Source: Lutraria lutraria (taxonomy: Eukaryota; Mollusca; Bivalvia; Venerida; Mactridae). From it: DNA of 64,000 nucleotides. The translations under genes were made by a program, and so were the position numbers. Shown one piece after another: positions 24,816 through 38,320 of this stretch. The notes below the pieces were generated by a model. The model did no database searches. It was not told the origin of the DNA and saw only the letters and a list, made by a program, of their open reading frames with translations. How positions within the stretch are numbered: position 1 is the stretch's first letter; each line of letters starts with the position of its first letter. The stretch is taken from contig OZ026847.1 of the NCBI GenBank assembly GCA_964023205.1, positions 3,718,819 through 3,782,818 of the forward strand. The letters run 5' to 3'.

Positions 24816-27800
24816 GAGTCAATATCAAATTTGGGCAGATTTTCTGTCTTTTCAGTATTACTTAAACTAAGATTGATCCTAAAAAGATTTCAAGGTATAA
24901 TGTAGGTAATGGTGATACAATCTCGAGATTATAACTTAGTGTGTGGTCAGTTTTATGGAATGTTTTATACCTGATTTTATCAAATATTTGATGTCCCAAG
25001 TCCTAAAAATAACATTTCTTAACAAGCTTAAACTGTTTTTTTTTTTAATGATTTTTCACCATTTTTTCACCAAATATATAAAACAGTATCTTTATTCTTA
25101 GCTCTTAACAATCTAATATGCCTATCATTATTTTATTGAATATCGGACGATTTACCTGTGTCTCAAACATCCACGTCCTTGCAGTTACAATAAACTTATA
25201 TAGCAGAGTATTACTTGATACTTACTGTTCCAAGGGAGATGACTTTTGGGAGTTCTCCTTTGGGAAGGTTCATTTATCAAATATGGGATTTGCCAGGTTT
25301 GTTGTCCGTACAAAGTAGAGTTAATAAGTATTTTCAAAATGCGTCCTTGGCTGTAACGCGCACAATACCAATATTATTGACTTCATTCGTGATGAGCTTC
25401 TATCTTCTAATGTAACTATATGCCAGTGTATTATATATTCATCTTAACATGGGTTTCAAGGAAGCAGAAAAGATAGAAATAACATGTGCGTATTTCCTTG
25501 CTTTAACAGTCCTAAAAATAACACTGAAAATTGTTATTGCAAGTATGAATAATGTTACTGCAAAGACATATAGCCACGTTTTAATGTTATTTTTGTCTTA
25601 CTTTACAACAGTTTGATGTACATTAATGAAGTTGGTGCAGTACTTTTTTAAATTAAAGTCTAAATAGAACGCCCATCTGGATATAATCCGTAACTGCAAG
25701 GACATTTTTTGTTACATAAGATTTTATTAGGATTTTTGTTTTAAATCTTATTGTTTTTGATAAAATAATGAAAGTAAACATATTCAAGGAAATTGTTGTT
25801 TCTTATCTGGTATCTTGTTTGCTCTTCTTGATAAAACATCGGTGAAAATTACTTCTATACAGTAACAGTAAGGACAGATAATTATTCCTGAAATCTCATA
25901 TTTGATCTGCAGTAAGTTCGATTGAAATATTATTCAAAGAATAGTTCGAGATAAATTCAATGTTCTGGAAAAATTGCACATTGTCTAATCTATTCTTATA
26001 ACCCATAACTTTTATAAGCTCTAAACAAATGATACTCGACTGTTTAATGGTGCATCTTAAAATTTGCGCATTTTAAAATCATGACATTGTAAAATGCCGA
26101 ACGTTAGAAATCATTTTGAACCTCAACATCACCGCCGTTTGAAAGTATAAAGACCCAGATACGACAACATAGAATGGTTATAACAATATAGAATATAATT
26201 ATACAGCAAAGGGTTTGTATGCAAAACAGTATAAAAAGAATTACTCAGGAGCGAAACACTCAAATCTTAAAAAAAAGAAACAAAAAAATGAAAAAGTAAA
26301 GAAAAGAGTCTAACACATTTACACATGTCCAGGACTACACTGAAAACGCAAGCAACGTGTATATATACATGACAAAGACATATAAGGTAGTGGAAATAAA
26401 ACATAGGTTGTGACCAGTTTGATTGAAAAACTACCGTGACACAGTCAAAATGATACAAACTAAAGGAGCTGATTAATACAGAAGCTAGTTTAATTTACTA
26501 GTATAAAAAAGAATACCAATGTTAAATAGGAATAGAGTAACGCAAAGATAAAGATAAGAATAATGCAGAACATCAGCCATTGTAATTGTATCATGCTTTA
26601 CAACATAGAAACAGGTGAACCCTATTTGTAAGAATCATCCTCAAGAAAAATATCTCTTATGAAGATGTTATCCAAATGTTTCTTTTCGTCTTTGATATTG
26701 AAAGATCCATCACTAAATATGACTGTGAAGAGATCAACGGAACAGGAACTAATAGAAAAGTTCAGACAAATTGGTATAGTAAAATATGTGTAGGAAGAAG
26801 TACTTAAACATGTTGCAAAGTTCTATGGCTGCCTATCTACGTTCTTTTTGCTACACTATGATTTCAAAGATGGTTTTGTTTATTCAACTTAACAAGGTGT
26901 CGATGTTATCCATGTTATAAGTTATTGAAATGTCTGTAAAATAATGGATAGTGGTCTAATCAGAATGAGATATCTTTATAAATGAATCAGTCTGTGCTTG
27001 TTAAGAAAAATGAATATTTCTGAGCACTCACTAATCTAATCAAATAAAGTCACTTTAAGTTATTTAAGAAACAAATTGAAAATGTCTTTACTGTTACATT
27101 TATTTCCTTGCAATAACAATTAATCTTTCTCAGCTAAGTTTTATAAGTTTTCTGTAACATATGCATATTATGATACATGGTTTGATATCAAACATGTTTA
27201 TTCGTTATATGTTTTGTTGTAGATTAACACATTAAATTTTAATTTCACAAATAATCAAGGAAGGCACATCAGTTGTCTTTGCAGTTATGATAAAACGTCC
27301 TTGATATTATGTATATGCCCTTAGTGATACAGTGATAAAAATTGTGCGAAAAATAGCAAAAGCTAAGAATTCATAAGAATCAAGACTCCTAATTTCAGAG
27401 TATAACTTAAGGTTTGTAAGTTGAATGTATTTAGTTGACGAAAATAGAAACAGTTTACTTGATAGATAGTTGTATATTCATTTCAAAGAGACCTACCTGG
27501 CGTATTGTTATATTGACAAAAAGTTATGCCATCTTTTCTTGGTACGCATTTACTGAGTGATGTAAAAGAATACCACAAGTGTTGTCAGATCGTAATTATA
27601 TCATGATAAAATCAAAGCTCTGAAGGTACTGCTGTTGTTCGGAACTACAAAGCAGTCAAAAGTTGAATTTCTTTGTAGGGTGAGTTTTTGAATCCGAACG
27701 ATAGTTCGCACATGAATTTCGATGCTGACTTAAGTACTACTAACGCTTTTCTACACCCGCTATGCAGTTGTTAAAGCTGTTCCCGTTCCATGTGCTTTCA

Positions 27801-28655
27801 GTACTTTGATTTATGATTCCCATCTGATCACAAAAAGTAGTTAAGCAAATAGCATAATATCATATAGTCTACATTACCTGCCTCTTTGTATACTCACATT
27901 TTGCAGAATGTAATATCTCAAACATGAAGACACACTCGAAGAAAAGGTTACACGTTATAAGCATTAAATCAATCGATTACAATTTCCCGATGAACCACTT
28001 TTTTTAAATATCTGGTTGACACACAGTTATCATCGCATCGTTCATGAATTCAATGATGACTTCTATACGTTTACAATAGAAGCTAGGAACCAGACAAATT
28101 AGCATATAAAGAACGAGGATTATGACGTCATCCTTCCTTGAAATGTGTGTACTGATAGTAAATATTGTAGTAATCCGAGGGACAGGATTGTTTAGATTTT
28201 TTACGACTGTCTAGTATTGCTCGTTTACGATATTGCATAGCCATCTGATTTTGACTTATATGCACGTAATATTTGAATTTGTATTTATGCCATTGAACTG
28301 AAAAAAAAATGGAACTATGTTCGTAGGCGGAAGGTTAAATTAATGGAAGCTGTTCGGTATGCAGGTTTTCAATGAAAACTGAGCGATTTCTGAAATACGG
28401 TAATAACTTTATTGTTCGTACCGAACAACAAAAAATATCAAGCATTTTCCATATGGTTACGTTAAGGACATACTAGTGGTAGTCATGTTTGTTAGAGACC
28501 AGGACAACAATTTGCAAATTGTTTTTAGGGTTGTCAGTCACGATTCACAATTCTACATGTATTTTCGTACAAGAAAAATACCATTTTTCGGAAGTTATGC
28601 TACTTGATTTTTAAAATTTCTTCATCCAAAATCTGCCCAAATTTGATATTGACTC
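24816..28655. mobile_element. 3.84-kb TIR element with 28-bp inverted ends
   Basis: The ends are GAGTCAATATCAAATTTGGG plus CAGATTTT (24816-24843) and the exact complement at 28628-28655, flanked on both sides by ATAT. The sequence outside each end joins up to match the uninterrupted 3' flank of the plus-strand BHMT gene near 48505-48512, which serves as the empty site. No transposase motif or long open frame is visible inside, so it is non-autonomous or badly decayed. Part of it (27608-28433) recurs at 6411-7193. The family is not recognised; a TA or ATAT target would suit a Tc1/mariner-like mover, but this is not established. Confidence 0.75.
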
Positions 28656-28941
28656 ATATACACCATCAAATTAAACTTCTTCAGCTTTCCAATATGATGT
28701 CATAACTCGACACACGACGTCACTTATCCGATCTATTTCGACAGATAGGGAGATCTAGTTCTCCTTTATGTTTGTGATAAGTAGTTGTGAATTTTTCTTA
28801 CTTCATTTAATACCATATCAACGACAAAAACAATACTTTGATATACATGTAAGTGTATTTCATGATATACCATGTTCGCCTTATTAGTGCATGTAAATGA
28901 GTGGCCTGAATATAACTATGACCACATGCAGTGCAAATACT

Positions 28942-31900
28942 TTACGATTTTCTACTTTTGTTGTTCCTCAGGTTCTCAGTAAATTCTTTCCTGAATTTTG
29001 TTTTATCACCAAAAATGTAGTGCTTGGCCATGTCCGGTGAATATTTGCTTGCTGGAGGACTACGCCCGTACTTCTCTGCAACAATACGGAGCATGTTGGA
29101 CGAATTACCGCAACAGAGTCCAACATACTGAACACCTAATTCCTTAGCTTTAGATGCAAATTCCTCTACCTGTTGACGGCTACATTGGCGGGAACAGAGG
29201 TCCAAAGGAAACGCAAGTTTATCTGAAACAAGAGGCCAATAATGGCCCTTTCCCCCGCTCACCAGAAAAAGATCCTTGAGAGAAGAACATTCTATGAATG
29301 TATACAAATCAAGTGTCGCCCGGGGCAGGACCGATTTTTACCCGGGGCCATAATTTAAACAAACTTGGTACAAGTCCACTAGACAATGCTACCTACCAAA
29401 TATCTAAGCTTTAGGCCTTGTGGATTTGGAGAAGATTTTTAAATTAAGTGACCCCCGGAGTGGGCAAATTTTCCGGTTTCGTAAAAGATTTTTTAAAAAT
29501 TGTCTTACATAAGACTGTATAAATGAAGTGACCTTGGGCGGGGCCAGTTCTGACCCTAGGGCAATAATTTGAACAAACTTGGTAGAGGTATACTAGACAA
29601 TGCTACATCCGCAATATCTCAGCTCAAGGCATTGAAGTTTATGACAAGAAGAGTTTTAAAATATTCCTATATAAGTCTATGTAAAATCAAGTTATCCCCG
29701 GGCAGAGCCAATTTCGACCCCAGGAGAATAATTTGAACAAACTTGGTAGGGTTCCATTAGACAATGCTACACACCAAATACCTAAGCTCTAGGCCTTGTG
29801 GTTTCGAACACGATTTTTAAAAAATCCTGTTTGTTACCATATCAACCTGAGTTTTTAATGAAATTTATATTTTTAACAACTTTGAAAGGGGAGCATTTAA
29901 GGTTCATTCCAGCATAGTTTGGTTGCACTCGGCATAGTGATGTAGGAGGAGATGTTGTTTAATGTAAAAATTGGACGCCACTTCACGACGCACAAAGGAC
30001 GCAAGGCGATCACAAAAGCTCACATTGGGCACATTAATGTGCTCTTGTAAGCTAATAAAGGAACAATTGGATATAATGAATGAATAGAGTGTCAACAATG
30101 TTATGGTAATCCGAAAAATGTTCAAATGTAATACATTTTGGTATGTGCACCAGTGAAACAAAACAGTAGTTGGTGAGCTTTATGTCTCTCTTTTAAGAAT
30201 AAGGTAGAAATGTGAGTTTAATCAACAACATCGTATGCAGTTACATCCCAATGGAATGAGGAATTTTTACCATATTCCAACATCATACGCGTACCGACAC
30301 GCCTCCGTGGTCGAGTGGTTAAGGTCGCGGACTCACTGATAGAGGATCGTTGCTTCGAGCCCAGTAACTGACCATGTCTTTTTATGTGAGAAAATAAGAC
30401 AGTTGCTTATGGAGTCTAGTACTGGTTCTTCCCAGGAATGATGGTTGGGTGAACTGTCCGCCTCATATTACTCTGACTGTTGAAAAGGGGAGTAAACTCG
30501 ACAAAACAAAACAAAAAATCAAACACGTACCAGTGCCAGGAATTGTCAAATTAAAGAAACTGGGTTCTTCTGGAGTAGTGTTGTAAACAACTGGTAACGC
30601 TGCTATAGGTATCTTCCATGATGAAAATTAAATAATGATTATATCAATAAATCAGACATGGTGTAAAATCTGGATCGTTCAAAATATTACCGGTTATAAA
30701 TCATGATATTATAAATTCTGTAAAATTTCAAGAAAATCATTTTCAGCAAACATAAGTTTAAATGAAAGATATATTATCATTATTTAACTTAACATAATGA
30801 ATGATATAGTTAATGCCAAATATAAGTATCTATGTTACACCCATTTTATAATACATACTGTACACGTTTGCTTGATTTTCTCAATCAATGGTAACATGGT
30901 TGCAGGTCCGCGGCTACAGTTCAAACCTACGGCTGCTGCTCCTGCTTCTTCCAGTCTCTTACAAGCCTCAACCACGTTAACTCCATCAACCAGAACTTCA
31001 GATGCTGGTGACGATAACGTTATGACTGCTGGCAGACCTGGTGGATAAGAAATAATAAACACGAGTGTGCCAACAAATAAATTATTCCTACACTGACCGT
31101 GTGAACCAATACAATATCCCTAGATGCAGATATTACGGTACTCTAGTACTAACAAATATAACGTACTGTTTTGGAAATATAAGTATACCTTGTCCATATT
31201 TCTGTATGCATTGCAAAGCCAACATTGCTTCACCGAGACAACTATAGGTTTCACCGACAATATAATCTGCACCCATCTCTGCGGCAATCTCAATCTGCTC
31301 CTAAAAATTAATATTGACTGAGCAGTGTCATTTGGAATGCTCAAGAAACATGAATATACTACGAATTAGAATAAAAACGATAATAAAATATGACCTTCAA
31401 CTTTTTATTCTACCCTTATTCACTGGACACATTTAATATTAGCGCATGTACCACTTGAATCGGTAATTACAATGTTTGAAACAATTCATACATCTAATAG
31501 GCTTCAACATACCACATAGATCTTCCCATAATTCGTTGTTTGGCTTATCCATGAATATGTCTTCTTTGAATAAAAAGACACAAACAATGTTTGTTTCTGG
31601 TTTATCGGGCTTACACCATTTTAGCCCACGATCCTAGACTTTTATCAGGCCCGAGGTACGGCACAACCACTTTCTCACTTATCTTAATCGCACGCTTTGA
31701 AGAAAAAAAATCCCTACCTATTTGCATTATTTTAGCGAGCTTGAAACCAGAAGGGAACAAATATTTGTACATACTTTAAATATGTTTTCAGATGGTTCAA
31801 AAGTGCTTTCATCACTGTGAACATACACAGCAGAGTTACATATGTTTCCCGCCATCAAACATCCATGTTCGTCGGCGACTTCACGAGCCATTTTTAAAGC

Positions 31901-34363
31901 TACTCGGTTCATGGCTTCCAAGTCGTTTTCTCGACCGACAACTCGAAGTTTTTCTCGATGGGCATAATACTAAAATATCAAAATTCTCTTTGAGAGATGC
32001 TCAAATTATTGTGTGTTCGGTGATATACATAAAAACAGTTCAGAAATCAATTAGTTTAAACGGGAGTTACTAATTTAGGAACCAAATAAACATACATATC
32101 GTAAGGTTCCCTTTAAATTGAATACGCAATATCAACGCCTGTTTTTGCGGCGTGTGAAAACCAACAGCTGGCATAATCATGTAAGATAATATTTGCCTCG
32201 TTCTAATTTACGTGTCTAACTTTCTATTCTTGATGTTAAAAATCGTGCAGAAAATATATATACTACATGTAGCAGGTACAGTTATATCTTGTGACATCGC
32301 CGACTCTGACAATAATTAGGCTATCCTTTGGAGTTACGTTGCCGACTCATTCAGGGTCCTCGACCCTAAATTTCTTCTAACGATTACAATGAAACAAAGA
32401 AGAAATATTCTGTCTCAATTTAAGGTTTTCGTCGTTTTTTACGTACAAGCTTGGAATGGGGGTCCCAAAAAAAAAACATATAAAAAGCTTAACTACCCAA
32501 CATTAAGGGTTAAATCGCGTAACCACATAACAGCTTTTTGGTAAGAATGTCCTATTGTACTGTTTTATTTCTAATTCGTTTCTGTAATCGCTTTATTGTG
32601 CATTGTATGGAATACTTGAGGTTTTGTCAAAGATTTCTTTAATTATAGACTTTAATAATTCGTTTGTCTTGATAACATTCTCTGAAAGTTCTGACACTTT
32701 AACTCTCATCTAAATAATTCAAATTAAACTACTTATAAATGTTGAACCACGTTACAGTTCGGCAGTACATGAATATATAATGCATACAACACAATCATGG
32801 ACTGTTAATTATTAATGCAATGACATGCATTTTAGTAAAAAACTGCCATCCTTAATTCGTTATGTTACCTTCAAAACACTTTTAACAAATTAAAAATAGA
32901 TCGCTTATAAAGAGAGAAGATCAGTAATGAAAAATGGATGAATACAAAAATGTAATTAGAAGTTATGGTATTCTCTAAAATGCTAACAAATTCCAAAAGA
33001 AACATTTCTTTATGAATGAAAATCGTTCCGGAGATAACAGGAACAGTGGTATTTTGGTAAAGGTGCGATGTTTGCATATGCTTTCCAGAATTCCGTGTCT
33101 TATCTTTATCTCCCATTATGTTCCGAAACTACAAGGCCTTGCTTCATAGTAATAAAATATCATACCGTAAACGCAAGGACTACATCACTCCCGGCATGCA
33201 CAAATTCTTCATAAAGTTGTCGCACTAATTGCGGATGTTCAAGTATGACTTCCGGTACAAAGCAGCCAGCTTGCAAGTAACCTCTTCTCTCAAATTCAAA
33301 TATGTAACCTTCAGCCACAACAATAGATCCGCCATTTTCTAATCGTTCTAGGAACGCTGAGGAGGCAAGGATACTTGCAAAGTTCACAGGTAGAAAGTAA
33401 AACGTGCATGCAAAATAGCAGTTAAGAATGTGAGTATATCGTCAAGCTCCTGTCCAACAGTCAGAGTCATATGAGGCGCACATTTCACCTAACCATCGTT
33501 CCTGGGAGGAACCAGTACAAGACTCCCATCTTCCGTAAGCAACTGCCTACTTTCTCACATAAAGAGACATGGTCGGTAATTTGGTTCGAACCCACGACCC
33601 TGTATCAGTGAGAGGTTGCAGTGATTTGTAGTCAGCGACCTTTACCACTCGACTATGGAAGCGGATCCAAGCTACACAGATGATTTAATGTAGAAAAAAA
33701 TATATACTAAATTTCATATCTGTTATACACTTCATACACTGTGAAAAACCATTACGCATTCGCATTTATTGTTGTCAGGATATTGCGATCTAATGCGATA
33801 ATTACTTATTGCAGAATATTTTAATATAATTATTGTGAATATTTATTTCCTTATTAATCTTTGTAAAAACAGATTTTATTTACTGTATTACCCTGATATA
33901 TTTGGAATATGAATTGCTGGTGATTTTACATAAGAAATCTTCGCACGCCACAAGAAGATTTAGAACTAAAATTACAATTGCATATTAACTAAGTGATACT
34001 CTCACTATGATCCGGGTGGTGGATATGGCTAGTTAAGCTCGATTTTATGCTGTCTTTGTAAGTTACTTTCTTTGACAACTTTATTAATTTTTTGAAAATT
34101 TGGAATCTAAATGTATGAATGAAAAAATATCTTATAAGCACTGTGCAATATAAATGAATTGTGTCGTTTTTTAACAAGTGTCACACATAGACCCCGCTAC
34201 CTACAAAAATAATGTATGACAGAGTTAAGCACGAGTGTGACAATTACAAGCAATTGTCCAAGCTTGTGAAGAGAGTCACATATACAATCTTTAAATCTAC
34301 TATAAGAGGTACAAAATAATGAACAATGTTGTTATATTTAATAAACTTACAAGTCTTTCCCAT
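28942..34363 (-). CDS. BHMT: BHMT-like methyltransferase, copy 2 (intact)
   Basis: Seven coding exons on the minus strand: 34351-34363 (MGKT plus 1 nt), 33166-33356, 31775-31969, 31189-31300, 30859-31037, 30531-30612 and 28942-29222 ending TAA. All borders are GT/AG, phases are continuous and the product is 350 residues. The family (homocysteine S-methyltransferase fold, zinc-dependent TIM barrel, cytosolic) makes methionine from homocysteine. Visible hallmarks: [15 protein letters not shown] near the N-terminus, [20 protein letters not shown] (the Glu aligning with the betaine-contact Glu of vertebrate BHMT), and zinc ligands in GLNCSRG (about C211) and GLCCGN (about C294, C295). Vertebrate BHMT is about 406 residues; the C-terminal oligomerisation arm is mostly missing. 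Where vertebrates have PWTPE (a betaine-contact Trp) this has CFVPE. Another homocysteine methyltransferase specificity is possible. Confidence 0.9.
29320..29840. repeat. about 3 tandem units of about 170 bp in BHMT copy 2 intron 6
   Basis: Three diverged units each contain a CCGGGGCCATAATTT-like block, AACAAACTTGGTA, TAGACAATGCTAC and CTAGGCCTTGTGG-like words, at about 29330-29500, 29530-29690 and 29700-29840. Non-coding. I recall similar arrays in mollusc DNA, but that is only an impression. Confidence 0.7.
30299..30510 (+). repeat. tRNA-derived SINE (family 1) in intron 6
   Basis: The head GCCTCCGTGGTCGAGTGG (A box) and GCTTCGAGCCC (B box) is followed by a body shared with the SINEs at 33455, 41083 and 44418 (GTGAGAAAATAAGACAGTTG, GAACTGTCCGCCTCATATTA) and a CAAAACAAAAC-type tail. 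It lies about 20 bp from the exon 6 donor. Confidence 0.85.
31970..33165. other. BHMT copy 2 intron 2, nothing recognised
   Basis: Partly alignable with intron 2 of copy 1. No embedded element was recognised. Confidence 0.55.
33455..33668 (-). repeat. tRNA-derived SINE (family 1) in intron 1
   Basis: The reverse strand reads a tRNA-like head (CATAGTCGAGTGGTAAAGG, GGGTTCGAACC) followed by the family-1 body (CTTACGGAAGATGGGAGTCT, GGTTAGGTGAAATG). Confidence 0.85.
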
Positions 34364-34570
34364 CTTGCGAATCAAACAGCCACTTTCACTATCTGAGCAT
34401 GAATCAAGTTAACATTATCTTAACATGATCGGAAGATTATCACATGAGGTCGAATTTGTTAAACACATTTTGTTAAGGACACATTATGATCGCTCATGCC
34501 GACACTTTACATTTATCGCAATGTCAAGGCAACGTATTGATAAGACAGAGACATGACATACGTGCTGTTA
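34364..34570 (-). promoter_or_regulatory. BHMT copy 2 5' flank with conserved GATA-type motif
   Basis: Aligns with the copy 1 flank. CGTATTGATAAGACAG at about 34533-34548 keeps the GATAAG core about 175 bp upstream of the ATG. A CTCAGATAGTG block near the ATG also resembles the plus-strand gene's leader (GTTCAGATATTAAATG). Confidence 0.35.
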
Positions 34571-36772
34571 AATCGGATTCATACGAGGCCGGGCAATGTT
34601 TGCTAGTTCCATATTCTAGGATGGGGTAATTAGCAATTTCACACAGGTCGTTTTCTATTGTCTTGCAAAAAGGCATAAAATTAATTGTTTTACCTTTCCG
34701 TCCCATTAAAAATGTGCATATTTTACTCATACTTCGATCTTAAATATTCATCAAATATGTTTCCTACAAAGTGATATATCGGTAAAATTAGTCCAGTCAA
34801 ATTAACAGATGGGGTAGGACTAAATGGTACAGAATTTATTTTGTTATAAAACGATCATGTATATGATAACTTACATAAAAAATAGGCCAAAATCTGACCA
34901 GTTTTAACAAAATAAATGAGCTTTTCATTTTCGGATAATTTCACTATCCGAAAACTGGTACAGTTGCGTATAAAATCCGTATTGCCTCGTACTTTAGTGC
35001 GTCGTTTTCATTAATTGACGTCTAAAAAATCAGCCTACTATGGTATTGATGTTCTTAGGAGTTGATATACTAAGAAATCACTCTATATAGCTGAATATCT
35101 ACCTAGCTATATTAAGGTATGATTTTGATAGTCGGTTATCAATAAAGAGTCCTAACCTAATGTATACTTGACCAGACTTACGTTAATGTATTGTTGATCA
35201 CGACCGAAGGCTTTGGAGCCTGTTTTTGTACTGAACGTTTCAAAGAGGAATCTTTGGTTTAGTATCCCACTTTCTATCAAATGAGATACTTTTTGCGGCA
35301 AAACCGTACATGGGGTGAATATGTATATTATATCACGGACTCCCGACTGTTTATTTGTCTAGACAAACAAAGAATGAACATATGTTTTCTTCCTATTTTT
35401 GTTCATGTTTATCAAATATGTGAACAATGAAGAGTGACTCCTTGCAGAAAAAATGACTTTTTATGAAAATACAAATAGAAATAAATGTAGCAAACTTCCA
35501 AAAATGTAAACCAATGAGAAAGTAATGATAATGACTGGCTTTTCGATAATCGCTGAGATTGGGATCTATCAAACATATGACAGCTTAACAATCCGCATTT
35601 TGCGCAAGTGGGTAACCAATTTCAAAACTAGACATCTGATGTGAATGAATACAGAATAAACAATCAAAATATATCAACTTACTATTAAAATAGTTTAAAT
35701 TATTACTAGTTTTCATAGCATAACCAATTGCAGCAAAGAAATGATGATTGGTCCAATACTGTTCATGGTTGTTTCGTGCATGCAGGTGACTAACATGCTG
35801 CAGATGCTTTGTAATTTTCGATTTAGGCTGAATATTTTCACCGAATATTACTCAAACTTATAACCAGGATAAAATCAGATTTCTGAGCGAATGTCTCATC
35901 TATTAAGGAAGACCAATTGAGTCCAAGTATGTATAACATTTCAATTTTTAAAATAGTTTAATATATCATGGATAGTAAAGAATATAAAATGTTATGTATT
36001 GAAGAAAAATTATGATAAACACTTCCTGAGCAGACGAATATATTCTTAATATATACTTTAAAATTTATACTTTCGTTGTATTTTTTAAATTGACATTGTT
36101 ATTCGAAAACATTGTCTTTCTGCATCTATTAATGTCATGATATTATAGGCTGAAAGTTAACATGTAATACTTGTATTGCAAAATTAAAGAGACCTTCTAC
36201 ACAAATATTTAGCTGATAAGCCAAAATAAAACCTGACATTACAAAAACAGTTGATCAACAATACCAATAATTTGTTGCGGCCGATGACAAACATACATTC
36301 AAACGCGATTATTACGCGGTCAGTGCAGTACTTTTTCACGTGAGTTGAAAAATGGTTCACTTCATACGATTGCATTATTATATATCTACAAGTATTCTCT
36401 GAGGTCAAACAGAACAAGTTGTTTCGTTAATTTTACTGACCAATCATCCAATTAAGACTCTGTTTCCATGAAATAACCCATCTCAAATTTTACATGGATG
36501 TGTTTATAAATGAAATAAGCTGAAATTAAGATTAGAACTATTAAGACACCTATAAGTAAATAGGAATGTATTAGGATAATGATATTTTTACTGCAAGAAC
36601 AAAATTAATCTTTTCACAAAAGCGTACAACAGCACAGTTGAGTTAATTTCTATTCAGAGTCGACCAGCAGCCCTTGGCAATCTCCATGATCTGAAGTAGG
36701 CCCTTGTGCAGGAATGGGGGAATATTCCCAAATGGGTATTCTGATCGTATGCGCTGTCGATGAGAGAGAGGA
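34571..36772. other. divergent intergenic region, nothing recognised
   Basis: This lies between the head-to-head BHMT copy 2 and the plus-strand BHMT gene. AT-rich, with no supported coding or RNA feature. Confidence 0.45.
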
Positions 36773-37175
36773 GGCCAGTTCGATTGGTCAAATGGAAGAG
36801 CTATCGGAAGAGGCAGAGCTCTTCCGAACTGTTCGATTAATCGTCTTCTAATTTTAGAAGCTCTTCTATTTATTCCGCCCGATGGGTAGAAGAGGGGGGC
36901 GAGATATTATTCACATGACCATACAGCATGACCAAACAAACAATACCGTTTGAAATTGCCTTTTCTTAAAAACCCTATTGTTTCCACTCACAATAAAAAA
37001 GAAAGTTTTAATAAATACATTGTTTACAGTGTCAGCGTGTTCAATAGTTAATCCATATGATTCAAAGATTATTGGGATGCAGACATTTCGGCCGCGATTG
37101 CGTTCGATTGGGTTTCTCTTCTAAGCTCTTTCAGCTGGCGCATTCTCTTCTTACGAGAGTCCAATTGAACCGGCC
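36773..37175. mobile_element. about 403-bp MITE, GGCCRGTTCRATTGG ends
   Basis: Left GGCCAGTTCGATTGG and right CCAATTGAACCGGCC form 15-bp imperfect TIRs. The interior contains further complementary CTCTTC/GAAGAG stretches and is locally richer in GC than its surroundings. Non-coding. Confidence 0.6.
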
Positions 37176-37445
37176 TTAGATGTTCATGTTGTGAGAGCCA
37201 TTTGAGGACATACATTATGAACTAATAATTATTCCTCGTACGTATAACCTGTTCCGCTAAATTAACTGACTTTACAGATTATTAGAATTTTGCGTCATAA
37301 GCCATTTTGTGAATCGGGATTTTACAATTATGTTTCTGATTTGTTAAGTTTTATATCTGTATGTTTATCAAGTGAGACCAAATAATGGGGAAGTATGACT
37401 ACAGTGTTCAGTTATCTATATTCAAAGTTTAAACAAAACACGTTA

Positions 37446-37928
37446 AGGCCACACCAATTTATATACAGTACTTGTTCATCCGATTTGTCGCTCCTATTAT
37501 TATTATCAAAATTAGAAAAACAATATTTTATTTTTGCTTCCTATTATCGCTTGCTCATTCCCACAATGTTTTTTTACAGATAAGTGCTGGTCTTAAGGTA
37601 CCCACATTTGTCTCGGCTGATAAAAATTCTGACTCCTTTCGTTCCGGGTGATTCAACAATTTTCATCAGAAAACAATTGAATAAGGACATTAAAAGCGTT
37701 TTTACTGGTAAACGGTAACAGTTATTGAAATAAATGAACACAGACTTTTTATTCGCATTCCCACTTTCTTGTTTGAAAGAATGGAATTAAAGATGATATT
37801 TTTCAAAAATATTTCGCCCGCTCGCTAAAATCGGAAAAGTAAAAAGTATTATTAAAAAAATGTTTCGCTCGCTCGCTTGCTTTCGTCAGAAAAAATCTTA
37901 TGAACAAGTTATTAAATTGGTGTGGCCT
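37446..37928. mobile_element. about 483-bp MITE, AGGCCACACCAATTTA ends
   Basis: The 16-bp termini AGGCCACACCAATTTA are exact inverted repeats. The interior has repeated TCGCTCGCTCGCTTGC and CGCCCGCTCGC words. No transposase is present. The ends resemble those of 966-2221. Confidence 0.75.
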
Positions 37929-38130
37929 AATAAATAATCATAGTAGGTGGCATTTTATTAGTGTCGGGTTAGAAATGCCTACAAGTGCATTACATTGATA
38001 CATGTACGTATTTACAAAGCTTTGCCAGATTTTCATAGGAAACTCAATATAAAATAAAGAATGATCAGGGATGCAGTCAGTCTGGACTGAAGGAGTGTGA
38101 ATTTTCGGACTTCATGAGGTATAGAATCAA

Positions 38131-38320
38131 TGGGCCGCGGTCGTGATCCAGTAGTTAAATGTGCTGGACTTGTTGATTTCCTTATGTGGAGAAGTTGTCA
38201 ACTCCATGTAGGATGGTAATTAAGCAAGTACTTGTTAGAATGCAGTCTGGGAAAACTGGTTTGGTGAACTGGCCGTCGTTGAATATCGTTAAAAACAGCG
38301 TTAAACGCATCGAAACAAAG
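38131..38320 (+). repeat. tRNA-derived SINE (family 2)
   Basis: The head GGCCGCGGTCGTGATCCAGT is followed by a SINE-like body (GTAGGATGGTAATTAAGCAA, TGGTGAACTGGCCGTCGTTG) and the tail TCGTTAAAAACAGCGTTAAA. The body differs from family 1 except around GGTGAACTG. Confidence 0.6.

Noticed and set aside
30299..30365. Functional tRNA gene
   Set aside because: A and B boxes are present but no proper acceptor or anticodon stem; the body recurs at three other sites, marking a SINE.
6411..34363. Simple tandem duplication of BHMT copies 1 and 2 with shared 3' flank (6.4 and 27.6 kb)
   Set aside because: The 27.6-kb segment lies inside a TIR-bounded insertion, so its similarity to 6.4 kb reflects the element, not gene flank.
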